From assembly GCF_027942295.1 (NCBI RefSeq), contig NZ_CP101416.1:3148501-3212500 (forward strand): a DNA stretch of 64,000 bases, in the 5' to 3' direction. The stretch's first letter is position 1; every line of letters begins with the position of its first letter. The stretch is from Pseudanabaena sp. Chao 1811. Its GTDB lineage: Bacteria; Cyanobacteriota; Cyanobacteriia; Pseudanabaenales; Pseudanabaenaceae. This document shows positions 43,975 to 56,014 of this stretch, piece after piece. A program made the translations under genes and the position numbers. The notes under the pieces are model-generated. The model made no database searches. It was not told the origin of the DNA and worked only from the letters and a program-made list of their open reading frames with translations.

Positions 43975-45786
43975 TTAGAATTGAGGATTAGCGGGAGGTG
44001 GAGAGATAAAAATCGCGATCGCATTGTGAACAGGTGCAATCTCAGTTATAGGACGATTGAGGATATTGCCACCGAGGAACAGAGTCGAAGAACTGCCTCC
44101 ATCGAGATTTAGTGCATCAACTGCACCGATCTTTCTGAGAACTTCCGCAGTTTGTAAAAGATTGGGAGCAACGCCTTCGGGAGCCGCTTGAACTGTGGCG
44201 AGAAGTAGTTTGCCTTTTTCCTTGGTGGTAGCGATCGCACTGCGATCGGCAGCTTGCGTATCAAACCCTGCTTGGAAAGTTTCTAATTTGCCATCTAGGG
44301 ATATATTGCCATTTTTTAGTAACAGGGGCCCCGCACCAATTAAGTTAGGGAAGTTAGAAAATTTTTCTGGAACGAAGGCTTGACGACCGCGCACAGTCAT
44401 CCCTACAGGTAGTTGTTTTGCTGCTTCAGGAGATTGTCTTGCCACTAAAACATAACCATCGCTAGGAATAGCAACCTGTCCCACACCGACTGCACCACCT
44501 TGGTACTGAGCAACTACGCGATCGCCACGGACTACGATCAGCAATTCATTCTCAGTCAATGGCGTATAACCACTGCCCCAGTTGGGAGTATAACGAGCAA
44601 TTCCGCGTTGGACATAACCACTATTGAGATTTGTGAGCGTGATTTTGGTTTGATTAGCAGTAGTAATTTCTTCATTAAAATTGAGGCGATCAATCAGGGT
44701 TTCTCCCTTCTCATTCCATGCGATCGCACCTCTGACTAAAGCCGTTCCCGCGATCCAGCGATTACCTTCACGGATTGCCCCAACAGGCAATTGACGAATC
44801 CGATTAAAGAAACCGCCATTAATTGCCCCTACAGCTTGAGCCTTTTCCACCATTTGCGGAACTGGTAATAAACCGAGGATGCCATTGGGTGAGCCATCGG
44901 GATTACTCCAAATCGGACGCAATTTTAAACGTGGTTGCTTGAGATCAACTTCCAAAGCTGTAACCGAGAACTTAATCGTTTTGGGATCTTTATCTGTTTT
45001 CGGTTTATTGGGGATTTCGACAATTTTTTCAATCCTTCTCAATCCATCTGCCCATTGCACCGTTAAGCTTGGTGGCACATAGTCACGGCGCAGATCAATG
45101 ACCATGCGGGGCGTGGGACTACTCAGCAATTCGATCGCAGGATCAATTGATTCCTTAGTTTCAATCTGAATTTGGGTTAATTTGCCCTGTGGTTGCACCG
45201 TTACCGATTTTACGAGATTGCCTGCGGTGGTATTTGTGCCAATCGGTTGATCGGCAGCCATCTCTGCTGACACCACGACATTAATCACATTGCCTTGATG
45301 ACTCACTCGCCAAGGAGTACGACGATTGAGATCAATCACAAGGCGATCGCCCCAAGCCTGTTTACTGCGACGTACCGCCTGTATTTTCGTGTCAGGAGTG
45401 TAGATATTTAGGGAATTGCCAATAATTTCTGTCCGCCATTGCTCGGCAAAGGGAGTGAGATCGAGATAGCGAAATCTACCTGTACCATCAAAAGCTACTC
45501 GCGAAAAAGTGGGGCTAGAAAACCAGCGCACCCTTTGGCGATCGGCTTTTTCGGAATCCATCATCTGTACACCTAAGCCACCCGTCAGCCAATCTTCCTG
45601 CACATACAGATTTTGCTGACCCTGTTCCACTCTCCTAATCCAACGACCTGACCAAGGCTGTCCATTGAGTTGGATTACATTGCCGCTCTCAGGTATGGGT
45701 GCGGAAGGAGCGCTATCCGCAATGAGGAATTGGCTAAAACTGACAGCAATAATGGAGATTAGCGTTTTACGGTATGTCATTTTCAT
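43975..45786 (-). CDS. Exported phosphodiester glycosidase (NAGPA-domain) family protein
   Basis: 603 residues with a signal peptide (LISIIAVSFSQFLIADSAPS). The N-terminal half has AMIN-like beta segments (RLVIDLNRRTPWRV, PRMVIDLRRDYVPP). The C-terminal half is the NAGPA-type domain: AINGGFFNRIRQLPVGAIRE, FPNLIGAGPLLLKNG, DRSAIATTKEKGKLLLATV and ALNLDGGSSSTLFLGG. The family cleaves GlcNAc-phosphodiesters; in bacteria the substrate is probably envelope polysaccharide, here in the periplasm. It ends 21 bp before the MBL gene start and may share a transcript with it. Confidence 0.88.
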   Translation of the reverse strand: MKMTYRKTLISIIAVSFSQFLIADSAPSAPIPESGNVIQLNGQPWSGRWIRRVEQGQQNLYVQEDWLTGGLGVQMMDSEKADRQRVRWFSSPTFSRVAFDGTGRFRYLDLTPFAEQWRTEIIGNSLNIYTPDTKIQAVRRSKQAWGDRLVIDLNRRTPWRVSHQGNVINVVVSAEMAADQPIGTNTTAGNLVKSVTVQPQGKLTQIQIETKESIDPAIELLSSPTPRMVIDLRRDYVPPSLTVQWADGLRRIEKIVEIPNKPKTDKDPKTIKFSVTALEVDLKQPRLKLRPIWSNPDGSPNGILGLLPVPQMVEKAQAVGAINGGFFNRIRQLPVGAIREGNRWIAGTALVRGAIAWNEKGETLIDRLNFNEEITTANQTKITLTNLNSGYVQRGIARYTPNWGSGYTPLTENELLIVVRGDRVVAQYQGGAVGVGQVAIPSDGYVLVARQSPEAAKQLPVGMTVRGRQAFVPEKFSNFPNLIGAGPLLLKNGNISLDGKLETFQAGFDTQAADRSAIATTKEKGKLLLATVQAAPEGVAPNLLQTAEVLRKIGAVDALNLDGGSSSTLFLGGNILNRPITEIAPVHNAIAIFISPPPANPQF

Positions 45787-45846
45787 GATGCTAAACGGTG
45801 ACTAATTTGCATAATTTTGATGACCTCAAAATTATGCAGAAATAAT

Positions 45847-46899
45847 TTAAGGAGCAGGATTAAAATAGCGGGCATGAACTTGATCGATTTCTGCCAAAAT
45901 CTCAGTATTTAGCTGTACTTTAGCACTGTCGATATTTTCCTTGAGTTGTTCCATCGTGGTTGCGCCAATAATTGTACTAGTAACAAACCAACGACTTCGC
46001 ACAAATGCTAGCGCCAATTGGGTCGGAGATAAATCATATTTTTGTGCGATCTCTGCATATTCCGCAGTCGCCGCCTGTACATTTACCTTCTTATAGCGCT
46101 GCCCAAATTGCGGGAATAGGGTAATGCGGGTATTGCTGGGCGAACCTTGGACATATTTGCCTGAAAGATGCCCAAAGCCCAAGGGACTATAGGCTAGTAG
46201 CCCCACTTGCTCACGATAACAAGCTTCGGTCAGCCCCATTTCAAAGGTGCGATTGATCAGGTTATAGGCATTTTGAATCGAGACAATTTTCGGTAAACCT
46301 AACTGCTTGGCAGCATGGCTAAATTCGCAAATGCCCCAAGGGGTTTCATTGCTGACTCCTAAATGACGAATTTTACCTGTTTGAATTAATTCTGCAAATG
46401 TGGCTAATTGGTCAGCGATCACTACCATTTCCCGCTCATTTTGAGGCTCAAATGTGACCTGCCCAAACATCGGTACATTGCGATCAGGCCAATGGATTTG
46501 ATAAAGATCGATATAGTCAGTTTGCAATCTCTTGAGGCTATCATCGACCGCTTGCAAAATATTTTTACGACTTAAAGCCGCGATCGAGTCATCCCGCAAC
46601 CAACTGTAATTGCGCCCCGTGCCAATAATTTTGGTGGCAATAATTAATTTATCTCTTTGTTGCTTAATGTGTGGTTGGGCTAGCCATTCTCCAATATATT
46701 GCTCAGTCCTACCCTGTGTTGCAGCATTTGGCGGTACTGGATACATTTCCGCAGTATCAATAAAATTAATCCCCTGCGCGATCGCATAGTCTAGTTGCTC
46801 ATGGGCTTCTGCGATCATATTTTGCTGTCCATAGGTCATTGTCCCTAGACATATTTCGGACACCAACAGTTCACTTGTGCCAAGTCTCTTGTATTCCAT
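45847..46899 (-). CDS. Aldo/keto reductase (Tas-like)
   Basis: The 350-residue TIM-barrel NADP-dependent oxidoreductase has MEYKRLGTSELLVSEICLGT, then FIDTAEMYPVPPNAATQGRT (catalytic Asp and Tyr), KLIIATKIIG (Lys), DYIDLYQIHWPDRNVPMFGQ (His), and STIIGATTMEQLKENIDSAK near the end. It resembles E. coli Tas in length and insert. The substrate is unknown. Single gene. Confidence 0.92.
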   Translation of the reverse strand: MEYKRLGTSELLVSEICLGTMTYGQQNMIAEAHEQLDYAIAQGINFIDTAEMYPVPPNAATQGRTEQYIGEWLAQPHIKQQRDKLIIATKIIGTGRNYSWLRDDSIAALSRKNILQAVDDSLKRLQTDYIDLYQIHWPDRNVPMFGQVTFEPQNEREMVVIADQLATFAELIQTGKIRHLGVSNETPWGICEFSHAAKQLGLPKIVSIQNAYNLINRTFEMGLTEACYREQVGLLAYSPLGFGHLSGKYVQGSPSNTRITLFPQFGQRYKKVNVQAATAEYAEIAQKYDLSPTQLALAFVRSRWFVTSTIIGATTMEQLKENIDSAKVQLNTEILAEIDQVHARYFNPAP

Positions 46900-47139
46900 G
46901 TTTGATGCACATATATTGCAAACATAACAATACTATGGAAGTCTATCTTCAGATTGGTCAAATCTCTACACGAGACAAGAAATAGACTTGTCGGGGAACA
47001 AAAGCAAGGTATAGAAGCAACTTCACATTTATTTCTGCACTTCAAACCCTACTTAAACAGACATACGCTCATCGAAATAAATTGAAGCATAACAGAGATT
47101 CAATTGCGGTTATCATCACCCTAAAACAATCGAAAAAAG

Positions 47140-47604
47140 ATGCTCAAGCTAGAAAAGATTTTAAAACAAGATAGGCAAATACGAGCAACCACAGGGCTAA
47201 ACCGTCAAGCATTCGAGGCGCTGTTACCAAACTTTGAAGAAGCGTACCAGCAAATGCTCATGAAGAAGCATACGATGGCGAACATTAGGAGGTGGTAGGA
47301 AAGCAACACTGAGAAGCAGTGCAGACAAATTATTTTTCATCCTGTTGTACTGCAAATGCTATCCCACCTTCGACTTAATGAGTGTGTTATTTGAGTTTGA
47401 CCGTTCCTGCGCTCATGATTGGGTACATCGACTAATGCCAATACTGGAAACAGCGTTGGGACAGAAACAAGCACTACCAGAGAGAAAGATTCATAGCATT
47501 GAGGGATTTTTAGCAAAGTTTGCTGATGTCCAAGCAGTAATCATTGATGGGACAGAAAGACCAGTGCAACGTCCGCAAGATATTGCTTTTGTTTCCCAAC
47601 AGGT
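47140..47604 (+). pseudogene. Truncated, frameshifted IS5-type transposase remnant
   Basis: The frame starts MLKLEKILKQDRQIRATTGL then NRQAFEALLPNFEEAYQQ, then shifts by one base near 47285 (GGGRKATLRS reappears in the next frame). It continues LFFILLYCKCYPTFDLMSVL then FEFDRSCAHDWVHRLMPILE to AVIIDGTERPVQRPQD, and then loses similarity at about 47578. The catalytic C-terminal half is missing. This is the common cyanobacterial IS5-group transposase layout. No inverted ends were identified. It abuts the HepT/MntA pair. Confidence 0.85.
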
Positions 47605-47973
47605 CTAATTACGATAGTTTGGGTTAGCATCATCTTCGTTAGGAATTACTTGCTCTAACTGCGAAATTAGCAAGGGAAAATCTTCAACAATTGTTTGCCA
47701 AACCACATCTAAATCAATGCCAAAATAACCATGAGCAATGCGAATCCTCATGCCAATAATTTGTTGCCAATAAATGCCTGTTAGCTCAGCTTGCTTTTGC
47801 TTAGATACATTAGTTGCTGCCTCACAAACAATTTCTATCAATCTGACTAGAGTTAATGACAACAAGCGATCGCTATCCAAATCTTCTCTACTTTTTCCTT
47901 GGACAAATGCAACTGATTCCCTAGCCGCATCAAGCATATGATGTAATTGCGTTGCATCATCAATTTTTGACAT
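47605..47973 (-). CDS. hepT: HepT-like HEPN ribonuclease toxin
   Basis: 122 residues from ATG 47973, which overlaps the mntA stop by 14 bases. The HEPN active-site motif Rx4HxY is present as RIRIAHGYF, preceded by TGIYWQQIIGM. HepT toxins cut tRNA or mRNA ends and are neutralised when the MNT partner AMPylates the tyrosine of this motif. The motif looks intact, so the toxin is probably functional. Its 3' end touches the transposase remnant. Confidence 0.88.
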   Translation of the reverse strand: MSKIDDATQLHHMLDAARESVAFVQGKSREDLDSDRLLSLTLVRLIEIVCEAATNVSKQKQAELTGIYWQQIIGMRIRIAHGYFGIDLDVVWQTIVEDFPLLISQLEQVIPNEDDANPNYRN

Positions 47974-48268
47974 ATTGCACAACAGCCTCTTGTAAAACCT
48001 GCTGACGGAAGTAATGGCTTAATTCTTTTGGGGTGCGTAAATCAGCTTTGCGATTAATCATTTCCGATAGTTCTATCTCCATTCCTGTTAAGCGAAAATA
48101 CCCCAGAATATGTTCTGGCTCAAATTCCACCAAAAAATCAACATCGCTAGAGTTACTGAAGTCATCACGCAAAATCGAGCCAAACAAAGACAGCTTACGA
48201 ATATGATGACGCTGACAAAAACTAGCGATCGCTTCTTTAGGTATCAATATGGGTAATCGTTGAGCCAT
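47960..48268 (-). CDS. mntA: MntA-type nucleotidyltransferase antitoxin
   Basis: The 102-residue minimal nucleotidyltransferase has KLSLFGSILRDDFSNSSDVD followed by FLVEF, giving the GSxxR-x8-DxD metal/nucleotide motif of MNT proteins. It is first in the pair and translationally coupled to hepT. The family AMPylates the HepT tyrosine (type VII toxin-antitoxin logic). Confidence 0.9.
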   Translation of the reverse strand: MAQRLPILIPKEAIASFCQRHHIRKLSLFGSILRDDFSNSSDVDFLVEFEPEHILGYFRLTGMEIELSEMINRKADLRTPKELSHYFRQQVLQEAVVQYVKN

Positions 48269-48343
48269 AACTCACTAAAAATTAAATTGACATAAAACCT
48301 AAGCCGATAACATCTTAGCACTAGCAAAACTTGCTAGGATTAG

Positions 48344-50562
<2,219 letters not shown>

Positions 50563-50584
50563 AGCAATTTTCTGACTAAACGAG

Positions 50585-50637
50585 CCAAGAAATTTTTTAA
50601 AAGTGTTGCTCAGCAACACTTTTAAAAAATTTCTTGG
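50585..50637. repeat. 26-bp-arm palindrome before the 50690 gene
   Basis: CCAAGAAATTTTTTAAAAGT...GTTGCT and exact complement with a one-base loop (C), 23 bp after the ligA palindrome. Confidence 0.6.
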
Positions 50638-50689
50638 TTTAGTGTTGAGCGCAAAGCGCTTTAATATAATGGATGAGAACTGAGTAAAT

Positions 50690-51064
50690 ATGATTGAATT
50701 TGCTGTTAATGGTACTTTGATGCGAGGTTTGGAATTAAATGGGAACTTACAGAAAGTTGGTGCTACCTTTGTCAGAGAAGACATAACTGCTCCCATTTAT
50801 CGGCTTTGGTCGATTAGCGATCGCCATCCTGCCATGCTCAGAGTTAGCGAAAACGGACAAGCGATCGCCTTAGAAATCTGGTCAATTACTCCTGCTGCCC
50901 TTGGGGAAATTCTCTTGTCAGAACCTGCGGGGTTATGTATTGGCAAAATTGTTCTTGCAAATGGTCAGGAGGTCTTAGGGGTTTTAGGAGAGCCATTCCT
51001 CTGTGAGGGACAAACGGAAATAACATCCTATGGTGGTTGGAGAGGTTATATCAATCGGGTATAA
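50690..51064 (+). CDS. Allophanate hydrolase C-domain-like protein
   Basis: A 124-residue protein with FAVNGTLMRGLELNGNLQKV, then APIYRLWSISDRHPAMLRVS, then PAALGEILLSEPAGLCIGKI and ITSYGGWRGYI. This is the pattern of the small cyclotransferase-fold domain at the C-terminus of allophanate hydrolases, here on its own. Catalytic role unclear. Ends 7 bp before the kinase gene and is probably cotranscribed with it. Confidence 0.78.
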   Translation: MIEFAVNGTLMRGLELNGNLQKVGATFVREDITAPIYRLWSISDRHPAMLRVSENGQAIALEIWSITPAALGEILLSEPAGLCIGKIVLANGQEVLGVLGEPFLCEGQTEITSYGGWRGYINRV

Positions 51065-51071
51065 TGCCACT

Positions 51072-52613
51072 ATGTTAGGCAAGCTCCTCGACCGACGATA
51101 TCGCATTATTAGAGAACTCGCAGAAGGTGGATTTTCACAAACTTACCTTGCTGAAGACACCCGTTTACCTAAAAATCCTAAATGTGTCGTCAAGCATCTC
51201 AACCCCACCATTGATGATCCTGTTTTTACGCAAAAGGCGCTTGAACTATTTAAAGCGGAAGCAGAAACCTTGCAGGAATTGGGAAGGCATGATCGTATTC
51301 CCCAACTTTATGCCTATTTCCAAGAGAATAAAGAATTTTATCTGGTTCAAGAATATATTGCAGGACATCCCCTCAGTACAGAAATGTCCCCTGGAAGCCA
51401 AATGGCAGAGGCGAGAGTAGCTCAAATTGTCAAAGAAGTTCTATTGATTTTGCAGTTTGTCCATCAATACAATGTCATTCATCGCGATATCAAGCCTAGC
51501 AACTTAATTCGTCGTCATAGTGATGGCAAGCTAGTTCTCATTGACTTTGGTACTGTCAAACAAGTACAGATGGAAGTTGCTAACGCCCATAATAAAGCGA
51601 GGGTGACATTGCCGATCGGCACTCCTGGATATATGTCCTACGAACAAGAACGTGGACAATCTGTATCCTGTAGCGATATTTATTCTTTAGGAATGGTAGC
51701 TCTGCAAGCATTGACAGGTAAGCATCCGAGCCAATTTCCTAGAGATCGTGACAATGAGATTATTTGGCGTAGCTATGCCAAGGTTAGCCGTGAATTTGCC
51801 TTGGTTTTAGATCGGATGATCCGTTGTAATCCTCGCGATCGCTATCAAACTGTCGAAGAAGTTCTCAAAGATATCACGAAACTTCCTAAGTTAAGTACTG
51901 CTTCCCCTAGAATTACTGATGATCGCGAAGTTAAGCCTGATCACCTATCGTCATTATTCTTGCCAGTGGCGATCGCATTGCTCTTATTAGCAACGGGAAG
52001 TTATTTGTTATCTAGGGTTTGGAATCCTTTTGGGAGCGATATTTCTCTTAATATTAATTCCACTTCTAGCCCTAGTCCCTCGCCGAGCATCTCTCCAGAA
52101 GCCACGAACCCTCAGACATTGCCGAGTCTATCTCCAGACCGAAAAACTAGTTATGATCAGCTTAGTAGCTATCTCGCGGCAAAGAATTGGAAAGCGGCGG
52201 ACAATGAAACCTATCTCTTGCTTCTAAAAGCCGCAGGAAATCAATCCTATAATGATGGAACCTTTCATCCTGATGAATTTAATCGAATTACCTGTGCGGA
52301 TTTGGTCTTAATTGATCAACTATGGACAAATGCAAGTAATGGTAAGCAGGGATTAACTGCACAGAAAAAAATCTATGATGGAACTGCGAAGGATATTCGC
52401 AGAACCTACGAAAATATTGGTTGGTTTAACTCATCGGACGAACTTCTAATCGAAACTGCCTACAATCGTCAAACCTCGCGTTGGGAATATATTGAAGGTC
52501 GCCAACCTAACTTCAAATCTCCACCTGTTGGTCATTTCCCATTTTTATTGCGAGATCCAACCAGCAAGAATTTAGAAAAAATAGTTACAACCTTCTATCG
52601 ATGCTCGTCCTAA
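51072..52613 (+). CDS. Serine/threonine protein kinase fused to a GUN4 domain
   Basis: 513 residues from ATG 51072. The kinase domain (1 to about 275) has a complete set: GGFSQTYLAED, VVKHLNP (Lys), VIHRDIKPSNLIRR, LIDFGTVKQ (DFG), and GTPGYMSYEQERGQ. A single membrane span (FLPVAIALLLLATGSYLLS) follows near 300, then a Ser/Pro linker, then a GUN4 domain (YDQLSSYLAAKNWKAADNET, then CADLVLIDQLWTNASNGKQG and GWFNSSDELLIETAYN). GUN4 binds porphyrins and stimulates Mg-chelatase, so the protein may couple tetrapyrrole state to phosphorylation. Similar fusions are known in cyanobacteria. Confidence 0.92.
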   Translation: MLGKLLDRRYRIIRELAEGGFSQTYLAEDTRLPKNPKCVVKHLNPTIDDPVFTQKALELFKAEAETLQELGRHDRIPQLYAYFQENKEFYLVQEYIAGHPLSTEMSPGSQMAEARVAQIVKEVLLILQFVHQYNVIHRDIKPSNLIRRHSDGKLVLIDFGTVKQVQMEVANAHNKARVTLPIGTPGYMSYEQERGQSVSCSDIYSLGMVALQALTGKHPSQFPRDRDNEIIWRSYAKVSREFALVLDRMIRCNPRDRYQTVEEVLKDITKLPKLSTASPRITDDREVKPDHLSSLFLPVAIALLLLATGSYLLSRVWNPFGSDISLNINSTSSPSPSPSISPEATNPQTLPSLSPDRKTSYDQLSSYLAAKNWKAADNETYLLLLKAAGNQSYNDGTFHPDEFNRITCADLVLIDQLWTNASNGKQGLTAQKKIYDGTAKDIRRTYENIGWFNSSDELLIETAYNRQTSRWEYIEGRQPNFKSPPVGHFPFLLRDPTSKNLEKIVTTFYRCSS

Positions 52614-52666
52614 AAGCCATTTGTATCGTGTTTCGCACGGTGCAAATGGCGTTATCGAACTGACAT
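52614..52666. mobile_element. Half copy of MITE-like element A
   Basis: It reads, in reverse, ATGTCAGTTCGATAACGCC plus the first hairpin (GCCATTTG...CAAATGGC) and then stops right after the kinase stop codon. The other half is missing. It is separated from copy 3 only by the 7-bp TTTATTA. Confidence 0.65.
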
Positions 52667-52673
52667 TTTATTA

Positions 52674-52784
52674 AGGTCAGTTCGGCGAAGGCGGAAAACG
52701 GAAAAAATCGCTAAGCGATTTTTTCCGTTTTCCGCCATTTGTGCGGCGCTTTGCGCCGCACAAATGGCATTATCGAACTCACGT
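52674..52784. mobile_element. MITE-like element A, copy 3 (111 bp, inverted)
   Basis: Same structure as copies 1 and 2 but on the other strand: inverted ends, the GCCATTTG hairpin with core GGCGC-TTT-GCGCC, and the hairpin GAAAAAATCGC-TAA-GCGATTTTTTC. Flanked by TTTATTA at 52667-52673 and 52785-52791 (7-bp target duplication). Confidence 0.82.
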
Positions 52785-52803
52785 TTTATTAGCAGGAATA
52801 TTG

Positions 52804-54051
52804 CTATAACAAACCTACGATCGCAGTTTGCACAGGATAGCCCAGATGCTTCCATGCGGCTGCCGTAGCCACCCGCCCGCGTGGGGTGCGATTGATATAG
52901 CCAATTTGCAATAGATATGGCTCATACACTTCTTCAATCGTATGAGCATCCTCACCCGTCGCCGCCGCTAAAGTATCCAAACCTGCGGGACCACCATTAA
53001 AGTTTTCGATTAATACCGTTAGCAACTTGCGATCGATCCAATCTAATCCTTTAGGATCGACATTAAATAATTCCAGTGCCGATTCCGCGATCGCACCTGT
53101 AATTTGTTCACCCTTTGCCTTGACCTCGGCATAGTCCCGCACTCGTTTTAAGAGACGATTGGCAATCCGAGGCGTACCCCTTGATCTGGCAGCGATCGCG
53201 ATTGCGCCATCATCATGGATTGGGGTCTCTAGAATTTTGGCACTGCGAGAGACAATCTGGGTGAGTTCATCCTGCTCATAGAAACGGAAGTGTTGCACAA
53301 AGCCAAAGCGATCGCGTAATGGCGAAGATAAAGAACCAATTCTCGTAGTCGCGCCGATTAGTGTAAATTTATTTAACTGCACACTGCGAATTCTTGCCCC
53401 TTGCCCCTTCCCAATCGTAATATCTAGTCGATAATCTTCCATTGCTGGATAGAGAATCTCTTCGGTCACACTCGGTAAGCGATGGATTTCGTCAATAAAG
53501 AGAATGTCTCCCTGTTGTAGAGAAACTAGTAAACCAGCCACATCACGGGGACGTTCAAGGGCAGGCGCAGAAGTGATTTTGCATTGCACGCCCATTTCCT
53601 GAGCAATGATCAAAGCGAGGGAAGTTTTCCCTAATCCGGGGGGACCATAGAGTAGTAAATGATCGAGGGCAGACGATCGCGATTTTGCCGCCGCGATCGC
53701 AATATGGAGTAATTCCTTTAAATCTTTTTGCCCAATATAATCTTGCAGATTTTTAGGACGGATATTAATATCAGATCCGACTTGAGCAGCAGCTACCGTA
53801 TTATCTTTCGCTAATTGATCCTCCAACTTCTCCTCTGGAGTAGCTTCCGCTTGCAATAAATCTAGCGCCTGTTGCATTTCGGGTGATGGTTGATCTTTCT
53901 TGGCATTGCGACGGGATGATTTTTTGCTAGGAGTTTTGTCCAGAGATTTTTCAGAGACTAATGCGGGATTTTGAGCAGTTTGATCGCCAACCTGATCACC
54001 ATTGCGATCGCCATCGGGATTTGGATTTGGTTTAGAGGAGATGATTGCCAT
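52804..54051 (-). CDS. ruvB: Holliday junction branch migration helicase RuvB
   Basis: The 415-residue AAA+ motor drives branch migration with RuvA. Walker [15 protein letters not shown], Walker [14 protein letters not shown], sensor [20 protein letters not shown], arginine-finger and winged-helix C-domain ([20 protein letters not shown]). The N-terminal ~75 residues are a charged, low-complexity extension seen in several cyanobacterial RuvBs. ATG 54051 ([10 protein letters not shown]) with AAGG upstream is preferred to TTG 54069. The start overlaps the upstream creatininase-family gene by 20 bp, so they are coupled. Confidence 0.95.
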   Translation of the reverse strand: MAIISSKPNPNPDGDRNGDQVGDQTAQNPALVSEKSLDKTPSKKSSRRNAKKDQPSPEMQQALDLLQAEATPEEKLEDQLAKDNTVAAAQVGSDINIRPKNLQDYIGQKDLKELLHIAIAAAKSRSSALDHLLLYGPPGLGKTSLALIIAQEMGVQCKITSAPALERPRDVAGLLVSLQQGDILFIDEIHRLPSVTEEILYPAMEDYRLDITIGKGQGARIRSVQLNKFTLIGATTRIGSLSSPLRDRFGFVQHFRFYEQDELTQIVSRSAKILETPIHDDGAIAIAARSRGTPRIANRLLKRVRDYAEVKAKGEQITGAIAESALELFNVDPKGLDWIDRKLLTVLIENFNGGPAGLDTLAAATGEDAHTIEEVYEPYLLQIGYINRTPRGRVATAAAWKHLGYPVQTAIVGLL

Positions 54052-54847
54052 ACGCCTTGGGTTGCTCAAACTTATAGATATCTTTGATCAATTCTGTCCA
54101 ACCATCAACCAAAGAAGCCAAAATCTTTTCGCCTTTTTCCTTAGTTGCTACCCTAGCATCACCCAAAACTCCACTCTGAGTCAAATCTCGCGTTACCCAT
54201 GCAAAGGGATTTGCCCCTTCCATACTCAGCATACTTTGTTCAGGTAAGCCATAAGGATACTCTGTTACGGCTTTGTCCATATCTACCTGTTCAGGCAAAA
54301 GTGCCAACATCAAGCTAGTTTCCGCATCCCCTCCATGAATTCCCAATTCTAATTCCTTTGTGGTTAATAAATCCTTCGCCACATTCGGAACGCGCCAAGT
54401 AAAGAGAGGAAAAATCATCAAATCTGGATATTTCTCATGCAGATCGCGAGCAACTATTTCGAGAATCTGCGGCTGTCCCCCGTGGGAATTCATCAACGCT
54501 AATTTCCGAAATCCTGCTCGATAAACGCTTTCGGCAATATCTGTTAATACTGCTAGCATCGTCTGCGTACTCATCGTAATCGTTCCCGCAAAGGTACTAT
54601 GCTCATTGGATTTGCCATAGTACAGAGGTGGTAAAGCATAGGCAGGAATTGTAGAATCTAACTTTTCTAAAGCTTTTCCTAATACGCCAATACTAATTGC
54701 CGCATCAACAATCAATGGCAAATGTGCACCATGCTGCTCGATCGCGCCCATAGGTTGAATAATCACCACATTTTCCTTGTTGGGCATTGAGGCGATCGCA
54801 GGTGATGTTAAATAAGCAAAGTAACGATTTGCAGGAAAATAATTCAA
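54032..54847 (-). CDS. Creatininase-family amidohydrolase
   Basis: The 271-residue metal-dependent hydrolase has metal ligands in [16 protein letters not shown] (Glu, His, Asp), NSHGGQPQI and [12 protein letters not shown], all intact. Members hydrolyse small cyclic amides; the cyanobacterial substrate is not known. The start is TTG 54847, kept because residues before the first ATG (54787) fit the family N-terminus ([20 protein letters not shown]). Overlaps ruvB. Confidence 0.87.
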   Translation of the reverse strand: MNYFPANRYFAYLTSPAIASMPNKENVVIIQPMGAIEQHGAHLPLIVDAAISIGVLGKALEKLDSTIPAYALPPLYYGKSNEHSTFAGTITMSTQTMLAVLTDIAESVYRAGFRKLALMNSHGGQPQILEIVARDLHEKYPDLMIFPLFTWRVPNVAKDLLTTKELELGIHGGDAETSLMLALLPEQVDMDKAVTEYPYGLPEQSMLSMEGANPFAWVTRDLTQSGVLGDARVATKEKGEKILASLVDGWTELIKDIYKFEQPKAYGNHLL

Positions 54848-54900
54848 GGGTAGTTTTACCAGTCGAGGTAATAGAAATTAATAAATTAATAAGTTTTTTG

Positions 54901-55971
54901 CTAGAACACGTACTTAGCTGAGACGAGACGATATTTGCCACTTTGAGGATTATCAATAGGCTTAAATTTATAGTCTTTAACTGTCTCTCTGACAATATTA
55001 ACTAGTTCTTGATCAACGGTGTTCTTAAACTCTACAAATTTCTTTTCCACTTTGCCATCAGGAGCAACAAGCCAAGCATAAGTGACAGTACCACTCTTAC
55101 CTGAAATATTTGCTGCTTTTGCTGGAATCCAATCTACACCTTTTTCTCTTCTTTCATCGGGATAGGGAATTAATACATCCTTGGCAGCAATTTGGGTCTC
55201 TTTGAGTAAACCTTGTTGCCTGAATTTGAGAATATCTGGATCAGTCAACATAAACGATGTAAAGTCAATAATTTTTTCGTCATTGCCAGTTTTAGGGGTT
55301 ACAGCTCCTTGATTGTTTTGAGTCGTCGTCTTACCATTTTGGTTGCCACTAGGAGGTACATTTTTTACGCCATTACCTTGCAATTCAGGTTTTATATTGC
55401 TGCTGGCAGTTTTTTTAGAGGTAGTGTTATCAATCTGTCCAGATTCGGTAAATCGCGATGGGGGCGAAGGTTTAGGTTTTGTGATAGGAGCTTGGGTTTT
55501 ACTAACTTCGGTGGGAGTGGTGGTAGGCTGTGGATTTAAAAATAAAGAATCGTCAAAGGTAGTATTGTTGTCTGCTAGAGGGAATTTATCTACACGATCT
55601 AAGATATTTGAGGAACTTGTGGATAGATCGATTTTATTATTTGCTGGTTTGACAAATAAATTGTCAAAAATCGATTTATTAACTTTTGGGGGATTACTTA
55701 GTTGTGCAGGTGGTAACTTTACGGTTGGGACTATAATTTCAGGAGGTATTTCTGTTTTTGGGATGGGATTTGGAGCAAGCATTACAAACGCTGTATGGAC
55801 TCCAAGAGAACCAACTACCAGTACCCAAAAAGGATTCTTCACAACGAAATTGCCTACTTTTCTAGCAAACTGACGCATTGCTACCTTGTTCAAAGCTTTA
55901 TGGGCGGCAGATGCCACAGGTTGCTCCGATGGACTTACAATTAGTTGGCTTTTAGGTTTGGTCGGCAACAT
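54901..55971 (-). CDS. TonB-like energy-transducer protein
   Basis: 356 residues. A membrane anchor (FWVLVVGSLGVHTAFVMLAP) lies near residue 48-67, later than usual after a cytoplasmic start. A long Pro/Asn/Thr/Ser linker to about 240 spans the periplasm. The C-terminal TonB-like fold has YAWLVAPDGKVEKKFVEFKN and IVRETVKDYKFKPIDNPQSG. It follows exbD by 43 bp, so the pair probably serves outer-membrane transport or envelope energisation. ExbB is not present here. Confidence 0.8.
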   Translation of the reverse strand: MLPTKPKSQLIVSPSEQPVASAAHKALNKVAMRQFARKVGNFVVKNPFWVLVVGSLGVHTAFVMLAPNPIPKTEIPPEIIVPTVKLPPAQLSNPPKVNKSIFDNLFVKPANNKIDLSTSSSNILDRVDKFPLADNNTTFDDSLFLNPQPTTTPTEVSKTQAPITKPKPSPPSRFTESGQIDNTTSKKTASSNIKPELQGNGVKNVPPSGNQNGKTTTQNNQGAVTPKTGNDEKIIDFTSFMLTDPDILKFRQQGLLKETQIAAKDVLIPYPDERREKGVDWIPAKAANISGKSGTVTYAWLVAPDGKVEKKFVEFKNTVDQELVNIVRETVKDYKFKPIDNPQSGKYRLVSAKYVF

Positions 55972-56014
55972 TGTTTTCTAGTAAGTTTTTAACTTATTTT
56001 ACAACTTGACTAAA

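Noticed and set aside
55343-55873. 176-residue frame opposite the TonB-like gene
   Set aside because: Shadow of the Pro/Asn/Thr linker read backwards; no start signal.
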